A stretch of 20,903 nt of DNA, taken from a virus. Position 1 is the stretch's first letter. Each line of letters starts with the position of its first letter. The translations under genes and the position numbers were made by a program. The stretch is from positions 1 through 20,903 of IMG/VR virus record IMGVR_UViG_3300042542_001161; one strand, written 5' to 3'. Below, piece after piece: positions 14,177 through 20,569 of the stretch. A model generated the notes under the pieces. It saw nothing but the letters and a program-made list of their open reading frames with translations, was not told where the DNA came from and searched no databases.

Positions 14177-14521
14177 TCAGCCAGCGGGAATTGCGACCCA
14201 TGCCAGAGTTTCTTCGTCCCAATAGAACTCCCCCTCTGGTCTAGGGTTTGGTGCTTGCCAGTCATGGTTGTCATCTAAAGACCAAGAAGGAAATGGTTGT
14301 GGCGCAACAAACACATCAGCGTCAGCATCATAAGTGAAACCAATACCTGCGTACTGTTTACGAATGTTGTTGTTGTATGAAGTGCGTTTACAGGTTTGTC
14401 CACGTATGTTTCCATAATGTGTTTCCCAATCGGAAATACCATTTACAACTTCGGTTTCATTGCGACCAGTTATTACTTCTGTAACAATGTTGTTTTCATC
14501 TAAAAATGCGTAATGTGCCAT
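14177..14521 (-). CDS. Small tail-adhesin-associated 'DENNIV' protein, copy 1
   Basis: The 114-residue product begins MAHYAFLDENNIVTEVI and has 'NNIRKQYAGIGFTYDADADV', 'PQPFPSWSLDDNHDWQAP' and an acidic/aromatic 'EFYWDEETLAW' end. It is the paralogue of the protein at 11392 to 11757 and follows its own fibronectin/glycine-rich adhesin with the same TAATG overlap. The repeated pairing is the best clue to function: a dedicated helper, assembly factor or small structural partner of the adhesin. No enzyme motif is seen. Confidence 0.78.
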   Translation of the reverse strand: MAHYAFLDENNIVTEVITGRNETEVVNGISDWETHYGNIRGQTCKRTSYNNNIRKQYAGIGFTYDADADVFVAPQPFPSWSLDDNHDWQAPNPRPEGEFYWDEETLAWVAIPAG

Positions 14522-15885
14522 TAGAAAGAAACCGTTCCTGTTCCAGCCGTAAATGTGTAAACTCTGTACCCAGCACGGCTTACTGTGCTAACAGAGTATG
14601 TTAATCCTGCACCAATAGTGTTAATTTGAGGGAATGTACTTGGATATGCAATAATCACTATTCCAGAACCACCAGCACCTCCAATACGAGCCGCACCGCC
14701 AGAGCCTCCAGAACCACCACCACCTCCACCAGTGTTTGCGGACCCAGGATTACCAGCGTTAGCACCAACTCCATTACCACCACCGCCAGCACCACCTGAG
14801 CCGCCTGAAGTAAAACCACCAGCGCCTCCACCACCTGCACGAGTTACCGCAGAACCTGTTATTGATGAAGAGATTCCTGATCCACCGTTGCCGCCTTGGT
14901 TCGTTGAAACAGCGTTGGCACCGCTTCCACCAGCACCTCCTCCGCCGCCTCCTGAACCATAACCACCATTACCACCACCTGTACCGTTGCCTCCAGCATT
15001 ACCTTGACCAGCAGTACCAGCACCACCGACCATGCCTTGATAACCTTCACCGCCTCCGCCAGAGCCTCCAGAACCACCATTTCCAATTTCACTACCACCA
15101 AATCCACCACCAGTAGATGAAACACTGCTCAAAACAGAAGAAGAACCCTGTGATTGGGCTGCGCCACCCGCACCTACGGTAATGGTGAATCCACTAGTTG
15201 GTATTGCAAAACTAGCAGATGTTAAATACCCACCTGCACCACCACCACCGCTAGCATGTCCATTGCCAGCACCACCGCCACCAGCAACCACAAGATATTC
15301 AACATTGAATACTGTAGTGAATCCAACTCCTGCGGATTGCGAACCAACACCGTAAGCGTTTTTGGGTCGCACGTACACCGTATAACTTGTTCCAGAAGTC
15401 AATCCAGTTAGGTTTTTTGGACTAGACGAAACACCTGCATCAACCCAACTTGTTAAGTAGTAGTCATACCCCGTTATTGCACTACCACCAGCGGTAGTTG
15501 AGAAGTTAACGGTTGCTGTTGTTGCTGTAATACTGCTTACTGACGAAATAGTTGTAGTTCCAGTAGGTGGTCCAAATGTTGTAAATGAAACAGCAGTTGA
15601 AGCAGGGCCAGACCCAACAATGTTTACAGCCCTCAAGTAGACGCTGTACGCAGTGTTTTGTGCCAAACCGCTAACCGTTACGGGAGAAGTAGCGTCCGCT
15701 GGGGATAGGGCAGTCCATGAAGAGTTGTTAAATGAATACTCATAGTTGGTAATTGCAGCGCCACCGTCGTTTGTTGGTGCAGTAAACGAAATCGCTACGG
15801 ATGTATCCGTAGGAATAGCACTTAATGAGGTTGGAGCATTGACTGGTTCTGAAGCGTATGAGTTGGCTACGCCAAGTATTTGCAT
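14521..15885 (-). CDS. Tail adhesin: two fibronectin-III domains plus long glycine-rich domain
   Basis: The 454-residue protein has two fibronectin type III repeats (about 17 to 105 and 107 to 190) with 'APTSLSAIPTDTSVAISFTAP', then a glycine-rich domain (about 195 to 425) that opens 'EYLVVAGGGGAG' and is full of GG-S/A/N-GG repeats. It ends 'RAGYRVYTFTAGTGTVSF', the same cap as the 530-residue adhesin. ATG 15885 was chosen because it starts two bases after the upstream stop; a GTG at 15918 would overlap. The glycine region is likely a polyglycine helix bundle binding host surface glycans or proteins (inference). The downstream 114-residue gene overlaps by TAATG. Confidence 0.85.
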   Translation of the reverse strand: MQILGVANSYASEPVNAPTSLSAIPTDTSVAISFTAPTNDGGAAITNYEYSFNNSSWTALSPADATSPVTVSGLAQNTAYSVYLRAVNIVGSGPASTAVSFTTFGPPTGTTTISSVSSITATTATVNFSTTAGGSAITGYDYYLTSWVDAGVSSSPKNLTGLTSGTSYTVYVRPKNAYGVGSQSAGVGFTTVFNVEYLVVAGGGGAGNGHASGGGGAGGYLTSASFAIPTSGFTITVGAGGAAQSQGSSSVLSSVSSTGGGFGGSEIGNGGSGGSGGGGEGYQGMVGGAGTAGQGNAGGNGTGGGNGGYGSGGGGGGAGGSGANAVSTNQGGNGGSGISSSITGSAVTRAGGGGAGGFTSGGSGGAGGGGNGVGANAGNPGSANTGGGGGGSGGSGGAARIGGAGGSGIVIIAYPSTFPQINTIGAGLTYSVSTVSRAGYRVYTFTAGTGTVSF

Positions 15886-15887
15886 AA

Positions 15888-16670
15888 CTATGCCGCCGTA
15901 TTGCCGACTAAAACCCACTCATCAGTACCAATTTTTATCAACGTAGCCGCTGAGTATTGTCCGTTAAGTTTTAACTTAGAACCCTGAGAACGAATGGTTA
16001 CACCTGCACCTCCAACAGTTACCTGACCAGCGCCAAGTTGCAGAATGTTCACTTGGTCGCCAATAGTAAAACCAACAACTGCATTAGTGGGTATAGTCAA
16101 CGTGATTGCCGAAGCGTTGCTCAATGTAACCAAGTCATGTGCGTCAGTAAGCGCAAGCGTGTACGTAGTTCCAGTTTGAGCATTTAAAGTTAAGCCAGTT
16201 AGTTCGGCAGAACCAACAGCCCTATCAGCGATCTTTGCTTGAGTGACAGCGTCTGATGCGAGCATTGCATTCGTTACTGTGGAGTTAGGCAATACAACAG
16301 TGCCCGTAAACGTGGGTGAAGCAAGTGGTGCTTTAGCATCAATCTGTGTTTGGATAGCAGAAGTAACACCATCCACATAACCAATCTCCGTGGATGTGAC
16401 TGTTCCGATGGATGTAGTTGATGGTAAAACTACGGTTCCTGTAAATGTAGGACCAGCGGTTGTGGCAAGACCCGTTACTACACCTGTATTACCGTTCACC
16501 GAAGTAACGCCGCCTTGATAGGCGAGACTGTTCCATGCGGTTGAACCGTTACCAAGTTTAAGTTTGCCTGTGTCGGTTTCCCCACCTAATTCACCAGACG
16601 CAAGAGTTGGGTTAGCCGCAGTCCAAGCCGCTGCCGTGTCCCTACGAATCAATATTCGTCTAACTGTCAT
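15888..16670 (-). CDS. Tail fibre protein with Mtd-like N-terminal domain, long form
   Basis: The 260-residue protein has the Mtd-like N-terminal domain (about 1 to 50: 'VRRILIRRDTAAAWTAANPT', 'GELGGETDTGKLKLGNGSTA'). Two fibre repeats 'TFTGTVVLP' and a 'TQAKIADRAVGSAELTGL' shaft follow, then a C-terminal beta domain (about 165 to 260) with 'TYTLALTDAHDLVTLSNASA', 'LTIPTNAVVGFTIGDQVNIL' and 'TLIKIGTDEWVLVGNTA'. That C-terminal pattern recurs in many phage fibre ends that form a small beta-roll tip. It is the full-length counterpart of the 129-residue protein at 13715. TAATG overlap with the 59-residue gene upstream. Confidence 0.82.
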   Translation of the reverse strand: MTVRRILIRRDTAAAWTAANPTLASGELGGETDTGKLKLGNGSTAWNSLAYQGGVTSVNGNTGVVTGLATTAGPTFTGTVVLPSTTSIGTVTSTEIGYVDGVTSAIQTQIDAKAPLASPTFTGTVVLPNSTVTNAMLASDAVTQAKIADRAVGSAELTGLTLNAQTGTTYTLALTDAHDLVTLSNASAITLTIPTNAVVGFTIGDQVNILQLGAGQVTVGGAGVTIRSQGSKLKLNGQYSAATLIKIGTDEWVLVGNTAA

Positions 16671-16849
16671 TACGCACCACCACCATCGTCTACAAAGGAA
16701 AAATTAAGACTTGAATCGGAAAATCCTCCATCAGACACAGTCTCTGCAAGAACTTTCCATACCCCATCATAATATAGCCAAACCCTTCCACCTGATACGT
16801 ATTCATCTCCAGAAGATGGGGAGTTAGGGAAATCAAGTGGTGTAGCCAT
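16670..16849 (-). CDS. Small 59-residue fibre-associated protein ('DFPNSPS' N-terminus)
   Basis: Translated directly from the sequence: MATPLDFPNSPSSGDEYVSG, then GRVWLYYDGVWKVLAE, ending SLNFSFVDDGGGA. The first 30 or so residues match the start of the 124-residue protein at 20195 to 20569 (MAIDFPNSPSNNDQYTVGTT, 'TWMYNGTAWVIV'). The shared unit has the W-x-Y-x-G-x-x-W pattern of small phage fibre-entry domains. Both DNA segments also share GATTTCCCTAACTCCCC. It overlaps the following Mtd-like gene by TAATG and the stop of a 12-codon ORF upstream by TAATG. Likely a small structural connector of the tail-adhesin assembly. Confidence 0.72.
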   Translation of the reverse strand: MATPLDFPNSPSSGDEYVSGGRVWLYYDGVWKVLAETVSDGGFSDSSLNFSFVDDGGGA

Positions 16850-16887
16850 TATGATTCCATTGTATCTTGGTTATAGATGGTAGTCAT
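16849..16887 (-). CDS. Candidate micro-ORF, 12 residues
   Basis: ATG 16887 opens MTTIYNQDTMES and ends in TAA that overlaps the ATG of the 59-residue gene (TAATG). AAAGG (16894 to 16898) is six bases upstream of the ATG, while the 59-residue gene has no good site of its own. The ORF may be a real micropeptide or a translational lead-in that delivers ribosomes to the next gene. Confidence 0.35.
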   Translation of the reverse strand: MTTIYNQDTMES

Positions 16888-16896
16888 TAACTACCT

Positions 16897-17658
16897 TTAG
16901 AAATACGCCGTTATATAAATTGCGCCAGAACCACCAGCACCACCTGCTTGACCACTTGTTCCAGCAGCACCGCCTGCACCACCAGCACCGACTGAATACG
17001 AGTAACTAGCGGATGGTGCTGAAATTATTGCTTCTACATATCCAGCCGCACTACCAGTTCCACCCATGCAAACTCTTGTTGCCCCTGCGCCAGCATTTGT
17101 TCCACCAGCACCAAATGCTCCTAGAGGAGTTCCTGGTCCAAACGAACCACCAGTGTAAACTTGCCGAGCAGTGTTGTATTGTGCAACGTTGATTCCGCCC
17201 GCACCGCCGAAAACAAAACCAGTTGCAGGCGAGTTAACTGTTCCACTCCCAGGATTACCACAACCCTGCCCAGATGCCAAACCGATTCCACCACCAGTTG
17301 CGGTTAACAATGATGTGCCAAAGGTTGAAGTACCACCAATGCTTCCAGCGCCTGCGTTTCCTGCACCGTCACCACCGCCAGAACCAGCACCGCCACCACC
17401 GCCACCTACCATTTGAATCTTCAAATACCTAGCGTTAGATGGGGTTGTATATGTTCCGCTTCCACTTGTGTAAACAGTTAATTGTGGGGTTGGCTCAGGA
17501 AAAACAACAGCCCAAATAGAACTGTTCCAAGCCATGATTCTGTTTGTGTCAGTTTCATAAATAACTTGACCAACAAACGGTGAAGCAGGACGAGTAGACG
17601 ACGTACACACACCAGGCTTAACAATGGACTGTGCGCCAACAACACTACTCAGAGGCAT
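16897..17658 (-). CDS. Tail adhesin: 'PGVCTS' N-terminal module plus glycine-rich domain
   Basis: The 253-residue protein begins MPLSSVVGAQSIV, then the module 'KPGVCTSSTRPASPFVGQVI' and 'YETDTNRIMAWNSSIWAVV' (about 12 to 52), shared with the 362- and 210-residue proteins upstream. A strand 'LTVYTSGSGTYTTPSNARYL' leads to a glycine-rich domain (about 85 to 250) with GGGGGG and GAGGAGG runs, ending 'GGSGAIYITAYF'. The start at 17658 is chosen because GGAG lies five bases upstream; it overlaps the preceding 61-residue gene by 14 bases. The common module presumably attaches different tips to the same virion site (inference). Confidence 0.82.
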   Translation of the reverse strand: MPLSSVVGAQSIVKPGVCTSSTRPASPFVGQVIYETDTNRIMAWNSSIWAVVFPEPTPQLTVYTSGSGTYTTPSNARYLKIQMVGGGGGGAGSGGGDGAGNAGAGSIGGTSTFGTSLLTATGGGIGLASGQGCGNPGSGTVNSPATGFVFGGAGGINVAQYNTARQVYTGGSFGPGTPLGAFGAGGTNAGAGATRVCMGGTGSAAGYVEAIISAPSASYSYSVGAGGAGGAAGTSGQAGGAGGSGAIYITAYF

Positions 17659-17830
17659 TAGGACTCCATTCTTCGGCGGTGTTACCTTCAGCAACCCACG
17701 CTAGATACTGCTGGTAGTCAGAGTTAGCAGGGTCGGTAGGGACATGGCTCATAACACCGCCACAAACCATGACTATTGCGTCAGGGTATCCAGCATTAGT
17801 GCGCTTAAACCATTCAACAATGTTTGTCAT
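17645..17830 (-). CDS. Unknown small protein between two adhesin genes
   Basis: The 61-residue product MTNIVEWFKRTNAGYPDAIV continues 'MVCGGVMSHVP' and 'SDYQQYLAWVAEGNTAEEW'. The latter is the kind of short helical C-terminal segment often found in small fibre-linked phage proteins, but I know no assigned function. ATG 17830 overlaps the 362-residue gene by ATGA, with no clear Shine-Dalgarno, so translation is coupled. It occupies the same slot after a 'PGVCTS' adhesin as the two micro-ORFs at 16849 and 19176. Confidence 0.62.
   Translation of the reverse strand: MTNIVEWFKRTNAGYPDAIVMVCGGVMSHVPTDPANSDYQQYLAWVAEGNTAEEWSPNASE
17664..17667 (-). promoter_or_regulatory. GGAG ribosome binding site deciding an adhesin start
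   Basis: GGAG on the minus strand stands five bases upstream of ATG 17658 and favours it over the in-frame start at 17694, which would create a longer overlap. Confidence 0.7.
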
Positions 17831-18915
17831 AACTCTATGCTCGCCGTGTATCTGCTCAAAATCATCATTCCATTTACGCCAGTAGTCCCACCAATACCAC
17901 CAGCGACATATTGCCAACCGTCTGTGTTGACATCAATAGATACTGGAGGGGTGATGTTATTTTGTCCAGTTCCGCCAGCATTTGCAATACTTATTTTGCC
18001 AGAATTTCCTGCCGAGTCAAAAACTGTAATTGTTGGTGCGGCTCGCATACTTACTGGGAACTTTGCAAAACTACAGTGAAAGTTTCCGCTGTTGAAAATG
18101 TTGTAATAAAGGGTAGTTGTGTTTTGTTCATAGTAGTACCGTTCGCATTTAGCAAGCGTTGTGCCGTAGTCTTCAAACTCAAATGGTGTAGCAACAGCAC
18201 CAGCCTCAAGTTGAATACCAGTAATGTCAAAGGTTCCAGTAGCGTTTGCGGGAAAAGTAACAATAAAAGAAACTGAACTATTAGACGTAATTGTTTTACC
18301 CGATACAGAAGGCATAGTAAAACTCACGGAAAAGCGTTGCCAAGTTGAAGTAAAACTAAAGTTAGTTGAGTTTACCGCAACTGCACTAGAGCCACCTGTC
18401 CCAAACTCTTGATATGTTTGCCAGTTAACAGTCCTTGATGCGTCTGCTTTCCCGTAAAAACTTAACGTAACCGTTTGACCATTAAGTTTTCGTACATCTT
18501 CAATTCTGGAAAACATACCGTTCGTTGTTGAACCAGAACCAGCAACAGTAAAAGCAACACGCATATAGTTTGAAACATTCAAACCAGTAGGTTGGTCACC
18601 AGTAAAAGTCTGTTGGCTGATTGTTCGTGTTGCACCAGTGCCGTCGTAGTACATGAACCATCTGTCTGCGATAAAGGCTGCGTTAGCAGGGTTGCTGAAC
18701 GAAGTCCCTCGTTGCCAAATCTTAAAGTCCCCGTTTACAACCATGTTCCTGCCACCAGCGATAGGAGCCAACACAGTCCACTGTGTACCATCCCACACCG
18801 CAGTCTGGTCAACATCAGTCATATAAATAACCTGACCATCAAACGGGGCAGACGGGCGGTTGCCTGAAGTACAGACTCCAGGCTTCAAGCCTTGTGTCGT
18901 AGCAGAAATCGTCAT
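17827..18915 (-). CDS. Tail fibre protein: 'PGVCTS' module plus jelly-roll-like carbohydrate-binding domain
   Basis: The 362-residue protein has the shared N-terminal module (about 8 to 51: 'GLKPGVCTSGNRPSAPFDGQ', 'VWDGTQWTVL'). It continues 'NMVVNGDFKIWQRGTSFSNP' and 'ADRWFMYY' (about 57 to 92), the signature opening of fibre domains of the 'N-G-x-F-x-x-W-Q-R-G-T' type. A beta-sandwich of carbohydrate-binding-module shape follows ('LSFYGKADASRTVNW', 'WQRFSVSFTMPS', 'TFDITGIQLEAGAVATPFEF'). The segment 'YGTTLAKCERYYYE' marks the end of that domain, and a variable C-terminal beta domain follows. It would bind host surface glycans (inference). ATGA overlaps with genes on both sides. Confidence 0.82.
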   Translation of the reverse strand: MTISATTQGLKPGVCTSGNRPSAPFDGQVIYMTDVDQTAVWDGTQWTVLAPIAGGRNMVVNGDFKIWQRGTSFSNPANAAFIADRWFMYYDGTGATRTISQQTFTGDQPTGLNVSNYMRVAFTVAGSGSTTNGMFSRIEDVRKLNGQTVTLSFYGKADASRTVNWQTYQEFGTGGSSAVAVNSTNFSFTSTWQRFSVSFTMPSVSGKTITSNSSVSFIVTFPANATGTFDITGIQLEAGAVATPFEFEDYGTTLAKCERYYYEQNTTTLYYNIFNSGNFHCSFAKFPVSMRAAPTITVFDSAGNSGKISIANAGGTGQNNITPPVSIDVNTDGWQYVAGGIGGTTGVNGMMILSRYTASIEL

Positions 18916-19166
18916 TGCTCTAAAAGACTCTCTTGTCTTTCTGCGGCAGATTGGATGTTGGCAGCAAGTACTACAGCGTCACGGTCAGCAGGAATTTCTG
19001 TAATAGTAGGGTCAGCCAACATACGTTGTACCTCTATTTGGAAGATTTCCTCTATCGCTACACGGCAACGCTCTTTTACTGCGTTGTTAATCCAATCCTG
19101 TTGGTCAACAGCAACATATCCAAGCGCTTTATTTTCTGCTTCCGTAAGTGTGATTGTATATTCCAT
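18912..19166 (-). CDS. Conserved-looking small phage protein, function unknown
   Basis: The 84-residue product is mostly helical and acidic: 'EYTITLTEAENKALGYVAVD', 'DWINNAVKERCRVAIEEIF', 'IQSAAERQESLLEQ'. Small helical proteins of this kind are common beside phage fibre genes; no function is known to me. AAAGGAA five bases or so before ATG 19166 is a clear ribosome binding site. It overlaps the start of the 362-residue fibre gene by ATGA, so the two are co-translated. Confidence 0.68.
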   Translation of the reverse strand: MEYTITLTEAENKALGYVAVDQQDWINNAVKERCRVAIEEIFQIEVQRMLADPTITEIPADRDAVVLAANIQSAAERQESLLEQ

Positions 19167-19175
19167 AAGTTTCCT

Positions 19176-19226
19176 TTATCCGAGTAAAAAAGTAATTACA
19201 GGGGTATGCCTAGTGTAAATCGTCAT
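19176..19226 (-). CDS. Candidate micro-ORF, 16 residues
   Basis: ATG 19226 reads MTIYTRHTPVITFLLG and stops. It forms an ATGA overlap with the C1q-type fibre gene and has GAGGAG (19237 to 19242) ten bases upstream. Its TAA runs straight into the AAAGGAA site of the 84-residue gene. A small hydrophobic peptide or a coupling device are both possible. Confidence 0.38.
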   Translation of the reverse strand: MTIYTRHTPVITFLLG

Positions 19227-19855
19227 GAAATTAGCGCTCCTCTAAAAAATGTATGCTCATATTGCTGGAAAATTGTTCTTGCTTGACCATCAGACCAAGA
19301 AGCAACACCAAGTGTGTCACCAACATTTAAATAGATATTACTGGCACCAGCAAGAATGTTCCAGGTGTTCCCACCATCAAAAGCAAAAGTACGTTCTCTG
19401 CCTCCGTTGTATCTAAACCACACCTGAGAAACAAATGCGTTTTGATAAATGCTTGCAGAAAATACGTAGTTTCCAGCCACGGGAGCAGTAAACAAACCAG
19501 TGGAAGTATTGAAATGAGAACCCACGTTGTATGAAGTTGCATTAAATACAACCGTGTTTCCGCCCGTATAACTTAAGTTTCCATTTCTAGTAGCAAGAAA
19601 TGATGGTTGTGCGGTAGCAGTCAATACACCAGAAGCAACAGTAGTTGGAAGCGTTACCGTTCCAGTAAAAGTTGGCGATGCTGTGTTTGCCTTGCTTGGT
19701 GGGTACTCAACCCAAGCAGAACCAGTCCACACCTTTGCCAAAGTGGTATCGGTTTCGTAGATAATCTGACCGACATAAGGTGAACCAGGGCGTGTAGTAC
19801 TAGTGCATACTCCTGGCTTTACTGAGCCAATACCGTAGCCTTCAGAAAAAGCCAT
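19223..19855 (-). CDS. Tail fibre protein: 'PGVCTS' module plus C1q-like head
   Basis: The 210-residue protein has the shared N-terminal module (about 10 to 50: 'GSVKPGVCTSTTRPGSPYVG', 'KVWTGSAWVEY'), a short fibre repeat 'ASPTFTGTVTLPTTV', and from about residue 83 a C1q/TNF-like beta-sandwich. That domain runs 'PSFLATRNGNLSYTGGNTVV', 'YNVGSHFNTSTGLFTAPVAG', 'NYVFSASIYQNAF', 'NIYLNVGDTLGVASW'. The 'N.G..FN...G.FTAPV.G.Y.F' run is the C1q signature. Such trimeric heads serve as binding tips in bacterial and phage proteins. TAATG overlap with the gene upstream and no separate Shine-Dalgarno. Confidence 0.83.
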   Translation of the reverse strand: MAFSEGYGIGSVKPGVCTSTTRPGSPYVGQIIYETDTTLAKVWTGSAWVEYPPSKANTASPTFTGTVTLPTTVASGVLTATAQPSFLATRNGNLSYTGGNTVVFNATSYNVGSHFNTSTGLFTAPVAGNYVFSASIYQNAFVSQVWFRYNGGRERTFAFDGGNTWNILAGASNIYLNVGDTLGVASWSDGQARTIFQQYEHTFFRGALIS

Positions 19856-20193
19856 TAGGCAGTCTGCTTCTCCCAGCCAACGGCTGTAACTGTTACTTTG
19901 GCGGCTGTATCTGATAAACCTTGTAATGTCTCACCAGCCGCTAGAACAATGGCTGTATCCCAGACCATAAGATCGTTTGCGCCAATAGGAAGCGCCGACA
20001 TGATGCGGTTGGCGGCTGTAGCCGCTGAACCAATAGCCAATGTCACCGTACGGTCAACGGTATCCGTATTTGCAATGATTATTTGCTTAATGATGTCGGC
20101 ATAGCCAGTTGCGGCTGTCACAATTGTGGTCGTAGATGTGCCTAACTGGACTGGACCACCAAGCCGTGCTTCGTTTCTGTCTCCAATTGCCAC
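19855..20193 (-). CDS. Small beta-rich virion protein, copy 1
   Basis: The 112-residue product starts with GTG 20193, supported by AGGAG six bases upstream. It has 'LGTSTTTIVTAATGYADIIK', 'QIIIANTDTVDRTVTLAIGS', 'NDLMVWDTAIVLAAGETLQG' and 'AAKVTVTAVGWEKQTA': alternating beta strands with small residues and no catalytic motif. The same plan is seen in the 115-residue product at 13359. It is probably a structural virion protein, perhaps a tail or fibre connector. It overlaps the C1q fibre gene by TAATG. Confidence 0.7.
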   Translation of the reverse strand: MAIGDRNEARLGGPVQLGTSTTTIVTAATGYADIIKQIIIANTDTVDRTVTLAIGSAATAANRIMSALPIGANDLMVWDTAIVLAAGETLQGLSDTAAKVTVTAVGWEKQTA

Positions 20194-20194
20194 G

Positions 20195-20569
20195 TCACGC
20201 TCCTATAGTCATAGTCATAATTGCACCTTCTGTAGTCGTTGAAAGACCACCAGAAGGAGGGATGATCGCCCATTTTACACCCGAAGTGGTAGACGAGTCA
20301 GCGGTCAACACATAGGAGTTAGATGCTCCAGCCGCTAGTTTTTCCGCCGTAATAGCATTTGTAGCAATTTTTGCTGTGGTAACAGAGTCACTAGCAAGTT
20401 TGGCATCAGTAACGGCAAGTGCGGCTATTTTTGCAGTAGTGACTGCATCAGTGGCAATTGCGGATTCGCCCAAGACGATAACCCATGCTGTGCCGTTATA
20501 CATCCACGTTGTTGTTCCAACGGTGTATTGGTCGTTGTTTGACGGGGAGTTAGGGAAATCTATAGCCAT
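20195..20569 (-). CDS. Short fibre-type protein with heptad-like 'TAKI/DAKL' repeats
   Basis: The 124-residue protein has a 'DFPNSPS' N-terminal unit (1 to 35, shared with the 59-residue protein at 16670), then about five repeats of the A-x-T-x-A-K-I/L type (residues 38 to 80: 'DAVTTAKIAALAVTDAKLAS', 'TAKIATNAITAEKLAAG'), typical of trimeric fibre shafts. A short 'NSYVLTADSSTTSGVKWAII' end follows. GGAGG is four bases before ATG 20569. It follows the S74 fibre gene with a TAATG overlap and is one base from the next gene. A small fibre or fibre-connector is likely. Confidence 0.75.
   Translation of the reverse strand: MAIDFPNSPSNNDQYTVGTTTWMYNGTAWVIVLGESAIATDAVTTAKIAALAVTDAKLASDSVTTAKIATNAITAEKLAAGASNSYVLTADSSTTSGVKWAIIPPSGGLSTTTEGAIMTMTIGA
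20200..20204 (-). promoter_or_regulatory. AGGAG ribosome binding site supporting a GTG start
   Basis: AGGAG on the minus strand lies six bases before GTG 20193, inside the last codons of the preceding gene. Confidence 0.65.

Noticed and set aside
14151-14201. ORF MGRNSRWLIVITAIAG overlapping the end of the 114-residue gene
   Set aside because: No ribosome binding site and no coupling to the next start; likely chance.
14732-14962. Plus-strand proline-rich ORF (76 residues)
   Set aside because: It is the antisense reading of GG-rich codons in the glycine-rich adhesin; no ribosome binding site, and the minus frame is clearly coding.
17171-17416. Plus-strand proline-rich ORF (81 residues)
   Set aside because: Again the mirror of a glycine-rich region on the coding strand.
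17830-17917. N-terminal extension of the 61-residue gene (MAICRWWYWW...)
   Set aside because: It overlaps the 362-residue fibre gene out of frame; the ATGA start at 17830 fits the local pattern.
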